Assembly: GCA_016937155.1 (NCBI GenBank)
Contig: JAFGWM010000080.1
Coordinates: 1-51,994 of the forward strand
Length of the DNA stretch: 51,994 nt
Reading direction: 5' to 3'
Origin: Deltaproteobacteria bacterium
GTDB taxonomy: Bacteria > Myxococcota_A > Polyangia > HGW-17
The translations under genes were made by a program, and so were the position numbers. Positions 44,188 through 51,994 of the stretch are shown piece by piece. A model generated the notes under the pieces. That model saw nothing but the letters and a program-made list of their open reading frames with translations, was not told the origin of the DNA and did no database searches. Within the stretch, counting starts at the first letter, position 1; every line of letters starts with the position of its first letter.

Positions 44188-47100
44188 TCAAACATTGGAT
44201 GAAATAAAAAGAGTCATCTCCCGTTTAATTAATTTTATCAGGGAATCAACTTCAGAGGCTTTATCCATCAGCAGATTATTAGAGGCATTCTCGTGTATAC
44301 TGTTCTGAAACTCAGCAACACTTGAATACAGTTCAGTGGCATTGATATTACCCGAGGTTCCCAGGAGTGTATGAAGGCGTTTTCTTATCTCTTTTGTATT
44401 TTCAGATGTTAAAAGAGTTCTGAAAATATTATCATCTTTGTACTCATCTATAAAAAGTTTAAAGACTTCAATCACAACATCAAGGTTGAAGGACAGTTTT
44501 TCATAAAGTTTCTCAAATTCCAGTGAGGAGGGGATATCTTTACAGTCAAGCGAAGTGGATTGTTCTGCCATTGGCACAATAACCCTTTTATCATGGAAAT
44601 ATTTATCGAATATCCTTATAAAATCATCGAAAACAGCAGGCTTTGTAATATAGTCGTTCATCCCACACTTAAGAGCTTTGTCAAGATGATCTCTGGTTGC
44701 ATTTGCAGTCAGTGCCACGATGATAAGCTCTTCATTGAATTTCCTGATTTCCTCAGTAGCCGAGTAACCATCCATGACAGGCATCTGGATATCCATTAGT
44801 ACAAGATCCCATAATTTCCCGCGTGTCATTTCAACTGCTTTTTTGCCATTTTCAGCAGTTTCAACTTCAATTGAAAGTTCACTCAGGATATTTACTGCAA
44901 GTTTTTGATTGATCTCATTATCCTCCACCAAAAGCACTTTCAAACCGGACCACGATAAACCTGTATGATAGTTTTTCAGTAAAGTCTTATTGGCTAAGTA
45001 CTGAATAATCTGAGAAGATTCGTCTCCTTCATCGATATGAAATTTTTCATTTTTAATGCTAAAACTGAATGAACTTCCAGACCCGACCTGACTTTCCACC
45101 TTAATCTCTCCACCCATAAGCTGTACAAGTTTGCTGCTTATCGCAAGCCCCAGACCGGTTCCACCATATTTTCTGGTTATGGATCCATCCTCCTGCACAA
45201 ATGGGGAAAACAGTGAATCGATTTTAGATGGTTCAATTCCATTTCCGGAATCCACAACCTCAAATCTTATCAGTACTGAATTTTCTTCTTCAACTGCATC
45301 ACAACTAAGGGAAACAAATCCACTTGAAGTAAATTTAATTGAATTGCTTATAAGATTCAGAAGAACCTGCTTGATTTTATGAGGATCACCAACTGCAACC
45401 ATATTCTTAAGTGATGACTCAAATGAAAGATTCAATCCTTTTGCTTTTGCAGCAACAGTTGAAATATTAATTACTTCTTCCAGTAGGCCATCAACTACAT
45501 AAGGAATATGTTCAAGAACTGATTTTCCTGATTCAATTCTGGAAAAATCCAGTATTTCGTTAATGATATGCAGCAATGCCCTCGAGGAAATATTAATATT
45601 TTTCACAAATTCTGCCTGTCTGAAATTCAAATTTGTTCGCTGCAGCAAATCTGAAAACCCACTAATGGCGTTCATTGGGGTTCTGATTTCATGGGACATA
45701 TTTGCAAGAAATTCACTTTTGGCCCGTGATGCTGCTTTAGCTGCGTATTCAGCTTCCTTCAGCGGTGTCACATCATGTCCGGTAACAAAGTAGTATTTTA
45801 TCTTCCCTACCGGTCCCCTGACTTCAGATATGATAAACTGAATGGTTTTAGTGCTGCCTGAAATTTCAGTGATATACTCAAACCTGAACTGACCACTCTC
45901 CAGTTTGCTTTTAATCAGTTTTTTCAAAGTTCGGACGATACACACATCAATGATATCATCTTCCTCACAAATATATTCCTTAAAGAATTTTTTTCCTGCA
46001 GCATTTGCCTCACAAAATGAAAGTGTTCTATCAAGAATGAACATCATTTCAGTTCCCTGCGTGAAAATAACATGGAATCTACTTTCACTGTCCCTCAGAG
46101 AGGCATCCATCGCTTCATATTCTGAAATAAACACCTTCATCTGCTTATCCAGATCGCTGAGTCTTATATCACGGGATAGTCCTGTTTTTAAAATATCCTT
46201 TTCTTTTTCCACCTTGTCCCTAATGTTGAACATTTCAGGATCGTAATGTTCCCCTGGATAGGACTCAACGGATTCAGTGTATGAGTTTATCAGGTTCTGT
46301 CTGACACTCATATACGAAGAAACCATAAATACAGTATGTTCTTTAAGTTTATCAGTGAAATCGTTAAAATGCTTAACAAGTTCACCGATTTCACTATCGT
46401 CACTGGTAACGATTTTCACATCAAGTGAACCATCCCTGCTTATTTTCTTTAGACTGTCAGTTACATTTATTATTCCCCATACAATGGGACGAAGAAAAAT
46501 AAAAAGGGTCAGCCCTATTAGAAGTGTAAAGGCAAATCCCCAGAGCAAAATTGATCGTTTGATTTTATCAGCTCTGAGAAATGCCTTACTCTCGGATTTC
46601 ATCATTAAAAGAAACCATCCTGTACCAGGTACATTAGCAAACCCCACAATTTTGGAGTTATGCTTAAAATCACGGAAGCTTCCCTTTTCAATTTTCTTTA
46701 TTACTTTTAGTGAATCTGACCCGATTAGTACATCAATATTCTTAAACTGGAAATCCTTTTCAGGATGGAAAATTATCCGGTTACTTTCATCAATCAGAAC
46801 CGGGACTCCGTTATAATCATCATGAAGTGAACCGAGCACGGTTTTTGTAAAAAATTCAAGATCAATGGGTGAATAAATAACCCCTGTAATCTGTTTTGTA
46901 TTTTTAGGATCACGAACAGGAGATGCGATCGTGAAAAATGGTTTAAAAGTAGCTCTGCTTATCAATACTTTTGATATTGCAGTCTTCCCTTTAATTGCCT
47001 CCTTAAAATATCCTCGATCGCTCAAATTCAAACTGTTGATTTTTTCGGGGAAATTGGAAGAAATAATTAAACCATCCACGTTCAGAAGATTTGCACTCTG

Positions 47101-47418
47101 ATAATAAGGATATGCCCTGACTATATGCCTGAAAAACTCTGATGCATGACTTTCCAGTACTCCATTTCCTTTAGCCTTGCTCTGAACAGGTGGGAGACTC
47201 GCCCAGTATCTTGAATCCATTTTTCTGTTGTTAACCCAGTCGCCAATTCTTCCTGCCAAATGACTGGACTGAGTCTCAAGTCTTTTAGCCAGCAGATACT
47301 TCAGTTCAGAGTGAGCTTCATTTGAAATAAGATAGCTCAAAAGAATAACGCCGCCTCCAATGATGACAAAAATACCAAGAATAAGTTTGAATCGAATACC
47401 TGTCCTGAATTTTTTCAT
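44188..47418 (-). CDS. Hybrid sensor histidine kinase (Cache-HAMP-PAS-HK-REC-HPt)
   Basis: A 1076-residue multi-domain sensor. A membrane helix near residue 12 and another near 290 (LLWGFAFTLLIGLTLFIFL) enclose a periplasmic Cache-type domain (DRGYFKEAIKGKTAISKVLISRATFKPFFTIASPV). HAMP, a coiled linker and a PAS domain follow. The kinase core has the H-box ANMSHEIRTPMNAISGF near 585 and HATPase N and G boxes (NLISNSIKF, GTGLGLAISSKL). A receiver domain has VEDNEINQKL and the Asp in DLVLMDIQMPVMDG. The last 110 residues form an HPt domain with RLHTLLGTSGN. The output partner is not in the window. Confidence 0.95.
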   Translation of the reverse strand: MKKFRTGIRFKLILGIFVIIGGGVILLSYLISNEAHSELKYLLAKRLETQSSHLAGRIGDWVNNRKMDSRYWASLPPVQSKAKGNGVLESHASEFFRHIVRAYPYYQSANLLNVDGLIISSNFPEKINSLNLSDRGYFKEAIKGKTAISKVLISRATFKPFFTIASPVRDPKNTKQITGVIYSPIDLEFFTKTVLGSLHDDYNGVPVLIDESNRIIFHPEKDFQFKNIDVLIGSDSLKVIKKIEKGSFRDFKHNSKIVGFANVPGTGWFLLMMKSESKAFLRADKIKRSILLWGFAFTLLIGLTLFIFLRPIVWGIINVTDSLKKISRDGSLDVKIVTSDDSEIGELVKHFNDFTDKLKEHTVFMVSSYMSVRQNLINSYTESVESYPGEHYDPEMFNIRDKVEKEKDILKTGLSRDIRLSDLDKQMKVFISEYEAMDASLRDSESRFHVIFTQGTEMMFILDRTLSFCEANAAGKKFFKEYICEEDDIIDVCIVRTLKKLIKSKLESGQFRFEYITEISGSTKTIQFIISEVRGPVGKIKYYFVTGHDVTPLKEAEYAAKAASRAKSEFLANMSHEIRTPMNAISGFSDLLQRTNLNFRQAEFVKNINISSRALLHIINEILDFSRIESGKSVLEHIPYVVDGLLEEVINISTVAAKAKGLNLSFESSLKNMVAVGDPHKIKQVLLNLISNSIKFTSSGFVSLSCDAVEEENSVLIRFEVVDSGNGIEPSKIDSLFSPFVQEDGSITRKYGGTGLGLAISSKLVQLMGGEIKVESQVGSGSSFSFSIKNEKFHIDEGDESSQIIQYLANKTLLKNYHTGLSWSGLKVLLVEDNEINQKLAVNILSELSIEVETAENGKKAVEMTRGKLWDLVLMDIQMPVMDGYSATEEIRKFNEELIIVALTANATRDHLDKALKCGMNDYITKPAVFDDFIRIFDKYFHDKRVIVPMAEQSTSLDCKDIPSSLEFEKLYEKLSFNLDVVIEVFKLFIDEYKDDNIFRTLLTSENTKEIRKRLHTLLGTSGNINATELYSSVAEFQNSIHENASNNLLMDKASEVDSLIKLIKREMTLFISSNV

Positions 47419-47730
47419 CCTGGCTAGACTCCCTAAACCTGCGTACCATCTACCATGGTTATTAGAAATATCGGTATCATCAAAGCAAATATGAGGTAAA
47501 GTTTTAATTTTCTCTCCAGCACGTTTTTTGATGGAAACCGTGATTCATTTCTGTTTTTTATATGTTTTTTTTCAATATTATGTTTAAAAACTTTCCGCAG
47601 TTTGATTTTCTGTGAATAATACAATTCATCTGATGTCAATCAGATATGGGTTTTTCCGTGAAAGTTGTTACACTGTATGCAGCTTGATTTTGCAACAACT
47701 TTATTTATGTTTACTTTTAGGAGTCAGGTA

Positions 47731-48327
47731 ATGAAAAAAATCTTATTCATCTTTACAGCATTTGTTTTGTTCTTTACTCAAAATACTTCAGCCCAAACAC
47801 GCAAGATTTATATAAATGGAATGGATCTATCAAAGTATCTGATTACAAATGTCGAGCTTAAAAATGTAACAATAAAATTCGATTCAAAAGGTAACATCTA
47901 TATCTCAGCTCCGGGATATAATCTCAAACCTGGGGAGGCATCCAAGGATGTTCCAAAAGATGCAGACGAAAAACTTGCCACCAGATTTTATCTTGTCACT
48001 TTCCCCAAACCTGTAAAAAGTGTTTCCGGATTTGATGTTGATCTTCTAATAAACGGAAAATTTGTCAAACGAATATATAGCGATAGCGGCCAACTGGTTT
48101 ATGATGTTTCTGAATACATGAAAAAGGGAAAAAACATTATAAGCTTCGTATCTAAAAAGGGGAAAGAAATAAAAGACAAGACTGCAGGCCAGATGAAGCT
48201 GGCTATTGCAAGAGGTTATGAATCCAAAGGAACTTACATAATCAAAGATATAATCTGGCAGATTAAACGGACATCCAAAGATCCGAAGTCATCTTATGTG
48301 GATAAAAAGCAGTACACCGTAAAATAG
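47731..48327 (+). CDS. Exported protein of unknown function
   Basis: A 198-residue protein with a clear signal peptide (KKILFIFTAFVLFFTQNTSAQ). ATG 47731 is supported by AGGAG; the longer frame to 47665 is not. The mature part is Lys-rich and beta-strand-rich (RKIYINGMDLSKYLITNVELKNVTIKFDSKGNIYIS.., VYDVSEYMKKGKNIISFVSKKGKE). It may be a periplasmic binding or surface protein. No family recognised; it stands alone between the histidine kinase and the radical SAM gene. Confidence 0.75.
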   Translation: MKKILFIFTAFVLFFTQNTSAQTRKIYINGMDLSKYLITNVELKNVTIKFDSKGNIYISAPGYNLKPGEASKDVPKDADEKLATRFYLVTFPKPVKSVSGFDVDLLINGKFVKRIYSDSGQLVYDVSEYMKKGKNIISFVSKKGKEIKDKTAGQMKLAIARGYESKGTYIIKDIIWQIKRTSKDPKSSYVDKKQYTVK

Positions 48328-48412
48328 TACTCTGATGGATTTCTCTACATCTCCTTTTATAATCAGCACAAATATGTTTTTACAGTAATTATCAGAAAGT
48401 ATCGGGAAATAT

Positions 48413-50959
48413 ATGCAAAAATACAGACATCCTTATGGAGAATTCCTTACAGAACTTAAACATCCCCTGAGATATCTGGGTGGAGAGCCGGGAAGTGTAA
48501 AAAAAGATTTTAATAAGTTCAGTAAAACAATTGCTCTTGCATTTCCAGAGGTATACGAAATTGGCATGTCTCATCTGGGAATGAAGATCCTTTATAATCT
48601 CGTGAACAGCCATGATGATATGCTAGCTGAGAGGGTTTTTGCACCATGGGTTGATCTGGAGGATAAGCTTAGGGAAGAAAATATTCCACTTGTAAGTCTG
48701 GAAAACAGCAGGCCTCTCAGTGAATTTCTAATGGTAGGTTTCACACTTCAGTACGAGTTGACTTATACCAATATACTTACAATGCTTGATACCGGTGGTA
48801 TCACACTTCTTTCAGAAGAAAGAACAGATACAGAGCCAATAATAATTGCTGGTGGACCATGTTCAACTCATGGGGAACCACTAAGTGACTTCATTGATGC
48901 ATTTGTCCTAGGTGATGGAGAGGACTCAATAATAGAAGTAATGAATATTACTTCCGGAATCAGGGCAAATCATGGAACAAGACTGGATATTCTGAAGGAA
49001 CTTGATAAACTTGATTACTGCTTTGTTCCTCAACTGCACCAAGCTTCTCTGAACAGAGAAACCGGACTGAGAACAGTTGATGAAGACAGAAAATGGACTC
49101 TTGCAAAGGCAAAATCCATTGCGACTTCCGGGGGTGGAGGAGTCGTTCCCCATTTTGCAATATTCTCCAGAGCAGCAATCGAGATTTCAAGAGGCTGCAA
49201 TCAGGGATGCAGATTCTGCCAGGCAGGTTATATATACAGGCCATTTCGGCCTCAATCTCCTGAAATAATTATTGATGAGGTAAAATCTGCTATTTGCGAT
49301 AAGGGGCATGAAGAGATTGGACTTACTGCATTATCAACCCTTGATTATCCGGGTATTGCAGACCTCATGAAGGCAGTGGGTACAGTAGCAAAAGAAAATC
49401 GGGCTTCCATAAGTGCTGCAAGTCTGAGAGCCTACGATGTAGATGATGAAATCCTTAAACAGATGAGAACAGGTCGAGCAGGTTCACTAACGTTTGCACC
49501 TGAAGCTGGAACCCAGAGACTCAGGAACGTAATAAATAAAAATGTTAAGACTGATGATCTGTATAAAACCTTGGAAAAAGTAGTAACATACGGTTGGTCC
49601 AGAATAAAGTTGTACTACATGATGGGGCTCCCTACAGAAACAATCGAAGATCTTGAGGAAATCATCAATCTTAGTATTCAGGTCAGGGAACACTGCAGAC
49701 AGTTCACAAAAAATAGAGTGGAAGTGGTAACAAGTATTTCCAATTTCATCCCCAAGCCTCACACTCCTTTTCAGTGGGAACCCTTTGCCGGATTTAATTC
49801 TCTGGAGAAGAAACGTTTTCATCTCATGGACTATTCCAGAGGGAAAAAAACAACAGTTAAATTTCACAGTAACATGGAAAGTGAACTGGAGGCGCTACTC
49901 TGTCGTGGAGATCGAACTCTCGGAAAAGTCATTCTCTCCGCCTGGAAGAATGGAGCACGATTTGATGGATGGAGAGATTTACGAAAGCTGGATGTATGGA
50001 AAAATTCATTAATTGAACATGGTGTGGATCAGGAAACTTTTCTCGGCAAATTGCCCATGGATCATCCCCTACCCTGGAGCCATATTAATACCGGTGTTTC
50101 CGAAAAGTGGATGAAACTTGAATACAAAAAAGCACTTGAAGAAGTCACAACTGAGCCCTGTCTAATCCCTGAAGGGGATACAGTCACCTGTACAGGATGT
50201 GGAGCGAAATGCAATACTGGAGAGGAATTCACTAAAATTAGGGATATTGAAAATTTCCTTAAGAACTACAACCACACAGATACGGTTCAGGATGAATCCG
50301 CAATGAGAAAAGGGAAGATTATTCTTGAGTATTCAAAACATGGACGTGGAACACTTTTTACTCATCTTGACTTCATAAAACAGTTGCCTTCTATTTTACG
50401 CACTGCCAAAATTCATGCTTCATATAGTGGAGGATTCACACCAAGGCCCAAAGTATCATTCACGCCGGCTCTTAGCTGGGGTATGGAAAGCAACGGAGAA
50501 ATGGTAGAAATAATAGTGGAAAACATTCCAGATAATGATGAGAGGATACTATCAAGACTTAACAGCTCCACAATAGATGGAATAACATTCAAAAGAATTA
50601 TTGATTCAACCGATAAGAAGGCACTTACCAAACGTCTTGTAAGTGCTTTATATTCAATTACTGCTAATATTTCTGATACCTTCAGTAAAGAAAAACTTAT
50701 GCTTCTTGAGACAGACAGTTCACTGCACATAACCAGAGCAAACGGAAAAGAATTTTCACCCTCAGGACAGTTTAATTTTAAGGATATCACCACCACAGAT
50801 AATGAAATATCCATCATTCTTGAAATAAAGTTTCTACAGGGCCTCACTGTTAAAGCATCAGAAATTTGTGATTTAGCTGGAATCGTAAATCCGGTGATCG
50901 TTCGTGAAAAATTCATCCTTTCGTACCCGGCCGAAAGTTCAGCTATCCGTTTGGATTGA
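48413..50959 (+). CDS. B12-binding/radical SAM protein fused to DUF2344 domain
   Basis: An 848-residue protein of the TIGR03960 type with a TIGR03936/DUF2344 C-terminus. Residues 1-220 include the cobalamin-binding-like domain (ALAFPEVYEIGMSHLGMKILYNLVN). The radical SAM cluster CNQGCRFCQAGYIYRP lies near residue 262. A CTGCGAKC-type Cys cluster lies near 605. The last 210 residues (KIILEYSKHGRGTLFTHLDFIKQLPSILRTAKI..GFTPRPKVSFTPALSWG) are the DUF2344 part. In many bacteria this gene precedes ribonuclease E/G and ribosomal-protein genes; here the following region is a gap with repeats. Exact reaction unknown. Confidence 0.92.
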   Translation: MQKYRHPYGEFLTELKHPLRYLGGEPGSVKKDFNKFSKTIALAFPEVYEIGMSHLGMKILYNLVNSHDDMLAERVFAPWVDLEDKLREENIPLVSLENSRPLSEFLMVGFTLQYELTYTNILTMLDTGGITLLSEERTDTEPIIIAGGPCSTHGEPLSDFIDAFVLGDGEDSIIEVMNITSGIRANHGTRLDILKELDKLDYCFVPQLHQASLNRETGLRTVDEDRKWTLAKAKSIATSGGGGVVPHFAIFSRAAIEISRGCNQGCRFCQAGYIYRPFRPQSPEIIIDEVKSAICDKGHEEIGLTALSTLDYPGIADLMKAVGTVAKENRASISAASLRAYDVDDEILKQMRTGRAGSLTFAPEAGTQRLRNVINKNVKTDDLYKTLEKVVTYGWSRIKLYYMMGLPTETIEDLEEIINLSIQVREHCRQFTKNRVEVVTSISNFIPKPHTPFQWEPFAGFNSLEKKRFHLMDYSRGKKTTVKFHSNMESELEALLCRGDRTLGKVILSAWKNGARFDGWRDLRKLDVWKNSLIEHGVDQETFLGKLPMDHPLPWSHINTGVSEKWMKLEYKKALEEVTTEPCLIPEGDTVTCTGCGAKCNTGEEFTKIRDIENFLKNYNHTDTVQDESAMRKGKIILEYSKHGRGTLFTHLDFIKQLPSILRTAKIHASYSGGFTPRPKVSFTPALSWGMESNGEMVEIIVENIPDNDERILSRLNSSTIDGITFKRIIDSTDKKALTKRLVSALYSITANISDTFSKEKLMLLETDSSLHITRANGKEFSPSGQFNFKDITTTDNEISIILEIKFLQGLTVKASEICDLAGIVNPVIVREKFILSYPAESSAIRLD

Positions 50960-51037
50960 GGTGGCATCATCTTTTTTATAATTGATTCTTTGAACTCACA
51001 GTCATATTTAGGCATAGTCTTTTCCTCTAACCCTCTT

Positions 51038-51058
51038 CTTATAAACCATTCTTATAAG
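51038..51058. repeat. Inverted repeat CTTATAA..TTATAAG
   Basis: Two perfect 7-base arms (51038-51044, 51052-51058) separated by seven bases, immediately before the first copy of the direct repeat. Confidence 0.5.
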
Positions 51059-51079
51059 ACGCGACATCTTTTCTGACAC
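51059..51079. repeat. Direct repeat, copy 1 (ACGCGACATCTTT..TGACA)
   Basis: ACGCGACATCTTT followed by TCTGACA. Copy 2 at 51336-51356 has the same 13 bases and then CTTGACA. The copies lie 277 bp apart and may delimit a remnant element. Confidence 0.55.
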
Positions 51080-51189
51080 AGAGGGTTCTCCCTGAACGAT
51101 GGAGCAGACACACAAGAAACTGGGAGCCTGTTTGCGAAGTAAAGCTTAACCCTTCAAACGAAGAAAAATAACAGATGAAGAAAGCTGCG

Positions 51190-51204
51190 TAGTAATGATT
51201 ACTA
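51190..51204. repeat. Perfect 15-base palindrome TAGTAATGATTACTA
   Basis: Seven-base arms TAGTAAT and ATTACTA around a single G, between the two direct repeats. It could be a protein-binding site or part of an element end. Confidence 0.5.
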
Positions 51205-51335
51205 TAACTTACGATAATATGGTAAAGCTACTAGCGCACACGCCAAGCCACCAAGAGCCATCGGGTGAATGCGTTAACACTTTAGACATTTTAAGCTGCC
51301 TTTTGCTTCTGTTCTCTATTTTTTTATTAGGAAAA

Positions 51336-51356
51336 ACGCGACATCTTTCTTGACAT
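51336..51356. repeat. Direct repeat, copy 2
   Basis: Matches the copy at 51059 over ACGCGACATCTTT and TGACA, differing only in a TC/CT swap between them. It follows an A/T-rich stretch and precedes the low-G+C gene. Confidence 0.55.
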
Positions 51357-51417
51357 CTACCATCCCGTGTGTGCATTTTCTTCATTTACACCCTAGCCTC
51401 CAGGGATTAATCGTTGT

Positions 51418-51993
51418 CTAAAAATCATGTGTTATTCTAGATTCTGGTCGCAATTTTACATTTAAAATATTAAGTATCTTAAAATTTTTTGGTACTTTTC
51501 TATTTTTAAAGTAATTATTTATTGTTGATGTTATATACACCATACCATTTCCCCCAAGAATCACGATAAATTCATCATATGTTATTATATCTTTAAATAT
51601 AAATTTTATTTTCTCACGAAATTTTATTTCTCTCCATTTCTTTATATTTTCCCAAAATATATTCGAATATTCATTTCTAATAGTTTTACATTTTATAATA
51701 TCATAATTTCCCTTTGTTACTACTAGACATATTGCATTATCATATTGCAATTTTTTTCTTATTAAGCTTTTATCTTTAATATCTAATTTTTGTTTATCAC
51801 CATTCTGGCATATAATGTAATTATTTTTTATTGTACATAATGATTCATTTGTAATATATTTTAATCCACTGTGTTTGCGTGTGTGTATATTTCCAGTTTC
51901 TTTTTCTATTTCAATAATTTTTTCATCATTATAAATAAAACAATTTTTTCTATTACAATTAAAATTACAATTTGTACAACTAAAATTTCTTAC
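51418..51993 (-). CDS. AT-rich partial gene of unknown function, runs off right edge
   Basis: On the minus strand a frame is open from the window edge to a stop at 51418, giving at least 191 residues; the true start lies outside. The entering segment is Cys-rich (SCTNCNFNCNRKNC). The rest is rich in Lys, Ile, Asn and Tyr, with repeated strand-like units (CTIKNNYIICQ, YDNAICLVVTKGNYDIIKC, YDEFIVILGGNGMVYIT) suggestive of a beta-propeller or similar repeat fold. Codon use is strongly A/T-biased, unlike every other gene in the window, which suggests recent transfer. No family recognised. Confidence 0.55.
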   Translation of the reverse strand, partial: VRNFSCTNCNFNCNRKNCFIYNDEKIIEIEKETGNIHTRKHSGLKYITNESLCTIKNNYIICQNGDKQKLDIKDKSLIRKKLQYDNAICLVVTKGNYDIIKCKTIRNEYSNIFWENIKKWREIKFREKIKFIFKDIITYDEFIVILGGNGMVYITSTINNYFKNRKVPKNFKILNILNVKLRPESRITHDF

Positions 51994-51994
51994 G

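Larger units (their letters stand above)
50960..51417. other. Gene-free repeat-bearing intergenic region at a compositional boundary
   Basis: About 460 bp without a convincing gene. It holds a 13-base direct repeat (51059 and 51336), an inverted repeat at 51038-51058 and a perfect 15-base palindrome at 51190-51204. Beyond it base composition falls sharply. It could be a degraded mobile element or an island junction. Confidence 0.6.

Noticed and set aside
47433-47639. Leftward 68-residue frame with a hydrophobic C-terminus before the histidine kinase
   Set aside because: Only a TTG start without a ribosome site; could be a small membrane protein but support is too weak.
50413-51015. Leftward 200-residue frame
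   Set aside because: Antisense shadow of the radical SAM/DUF2344 gene with low-complexity composition.
51120-51280. Possible integron attC-like site (GCTTAAC .. GTTAAC)
   Set aside because: The right-hand core does not fit GTTRRRY and no integrase or cassette structure is visible.

Overview
The window reads as a chromosomal segment of a Gram-negative bacterium of moderate to low G+C. An apolipoprotein N-acyltransferase, several lipobox proteins and SurA/PrsA-like lipoproteins point to an outer membrane. A Ser/Thr kinase with periplasmic leucine-rich repeats, a PEGA protein, PrkA, a roadblock protein, an FHA-GGDEF cyclase and a lipoprotein with an aGENC..GG..i..G.DtNdG signature give it a deltaproteobacterial or myxobacterial flavour. 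The phylum cannot be fixed from the sequence alone. No rRNA, tRNA, CRISPR array or intact insertion sequence was seen.

Region 1 (1-450) holds the start of a leftward lipoprotein gene broken by a one-base frameshift in a homopolymer. Region 2 (451-11944) is a bacterial microcompartment (BMC) locus of the sugar-phosphate-utilising (SPU) kind. Its shell genes are two near-identical BMC-H hexamers, one PduT-like tandem BMC-T trimer with a putative Fe-S cysteine, and three BMC-P pentamers. Its enzymes are deoxyribose-phosphate aldolase (DERA, in a three-part fusion), CoA-acylating aldehyde dehydrogenase, PduL phosphotransacylase, an N-terminally extended triose-phosphate isomerase, an RpiB-like isomerase with an altered active site, and a PduS/RnfC-like flavo-Fe-S protein. 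An upstream CoA-disulfide-reductase/rhodanese fusion may belong to it. The inferred chemistry is deoxyribose-5-P -> acetaldehyde + glyceraldehyde-3-P; acetaldehyde -> acetyl-CoA -> acetyl-P; glyceraldehyde-3-P -> DHAP. No alcohol dehydrogenase is present, so PduS plus the Fe-S-type shell protein is the obvious candidate electron outlet. Four proteins carry encapsulation-peptide-like amphipathic N-termini.

Region 3 (11948-23862) is mostly leftward: a DegT-family aminotransferase, HtpG, an FHA-GGDEF diguanylate cyclase, PrkA, a cysteine desulfurase and Lnt. A rightward pair, metallophosphoesterase plus TilS, lies inside it. Region 4 (24171-30541) is rightward: an ECF sigma factor with a FecR-like partner, a B12-binding radical SAM protein with a CMP-sugar synthetase, and a lipoprotein/PEGA pair.

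Region 5 (30543-47418) is mainly leftward: a UbiA prenyltransferase with polyprenyl synthetase, photolyase with an STPK-LRR kinase, an exported protein, MATE transporter with a Gsk-like inosine-guanosine kinase, a roadblock protein with a parvulin-like lipoprotein, nth-prmC, and a large hybrid histidine kinase. A UDP-sugar dehydratase-like gene (32455-33657) runs rightward. Region 6 (47731-50959) has an exported protein and a large B12/radical SAM-DUF2344 fusion. Region 7 (50960-51994) is a repeat- and palindrome-bearing gap followed by the 3' part of a very AT-rich gene, which looks like the edge of an acquired segment.
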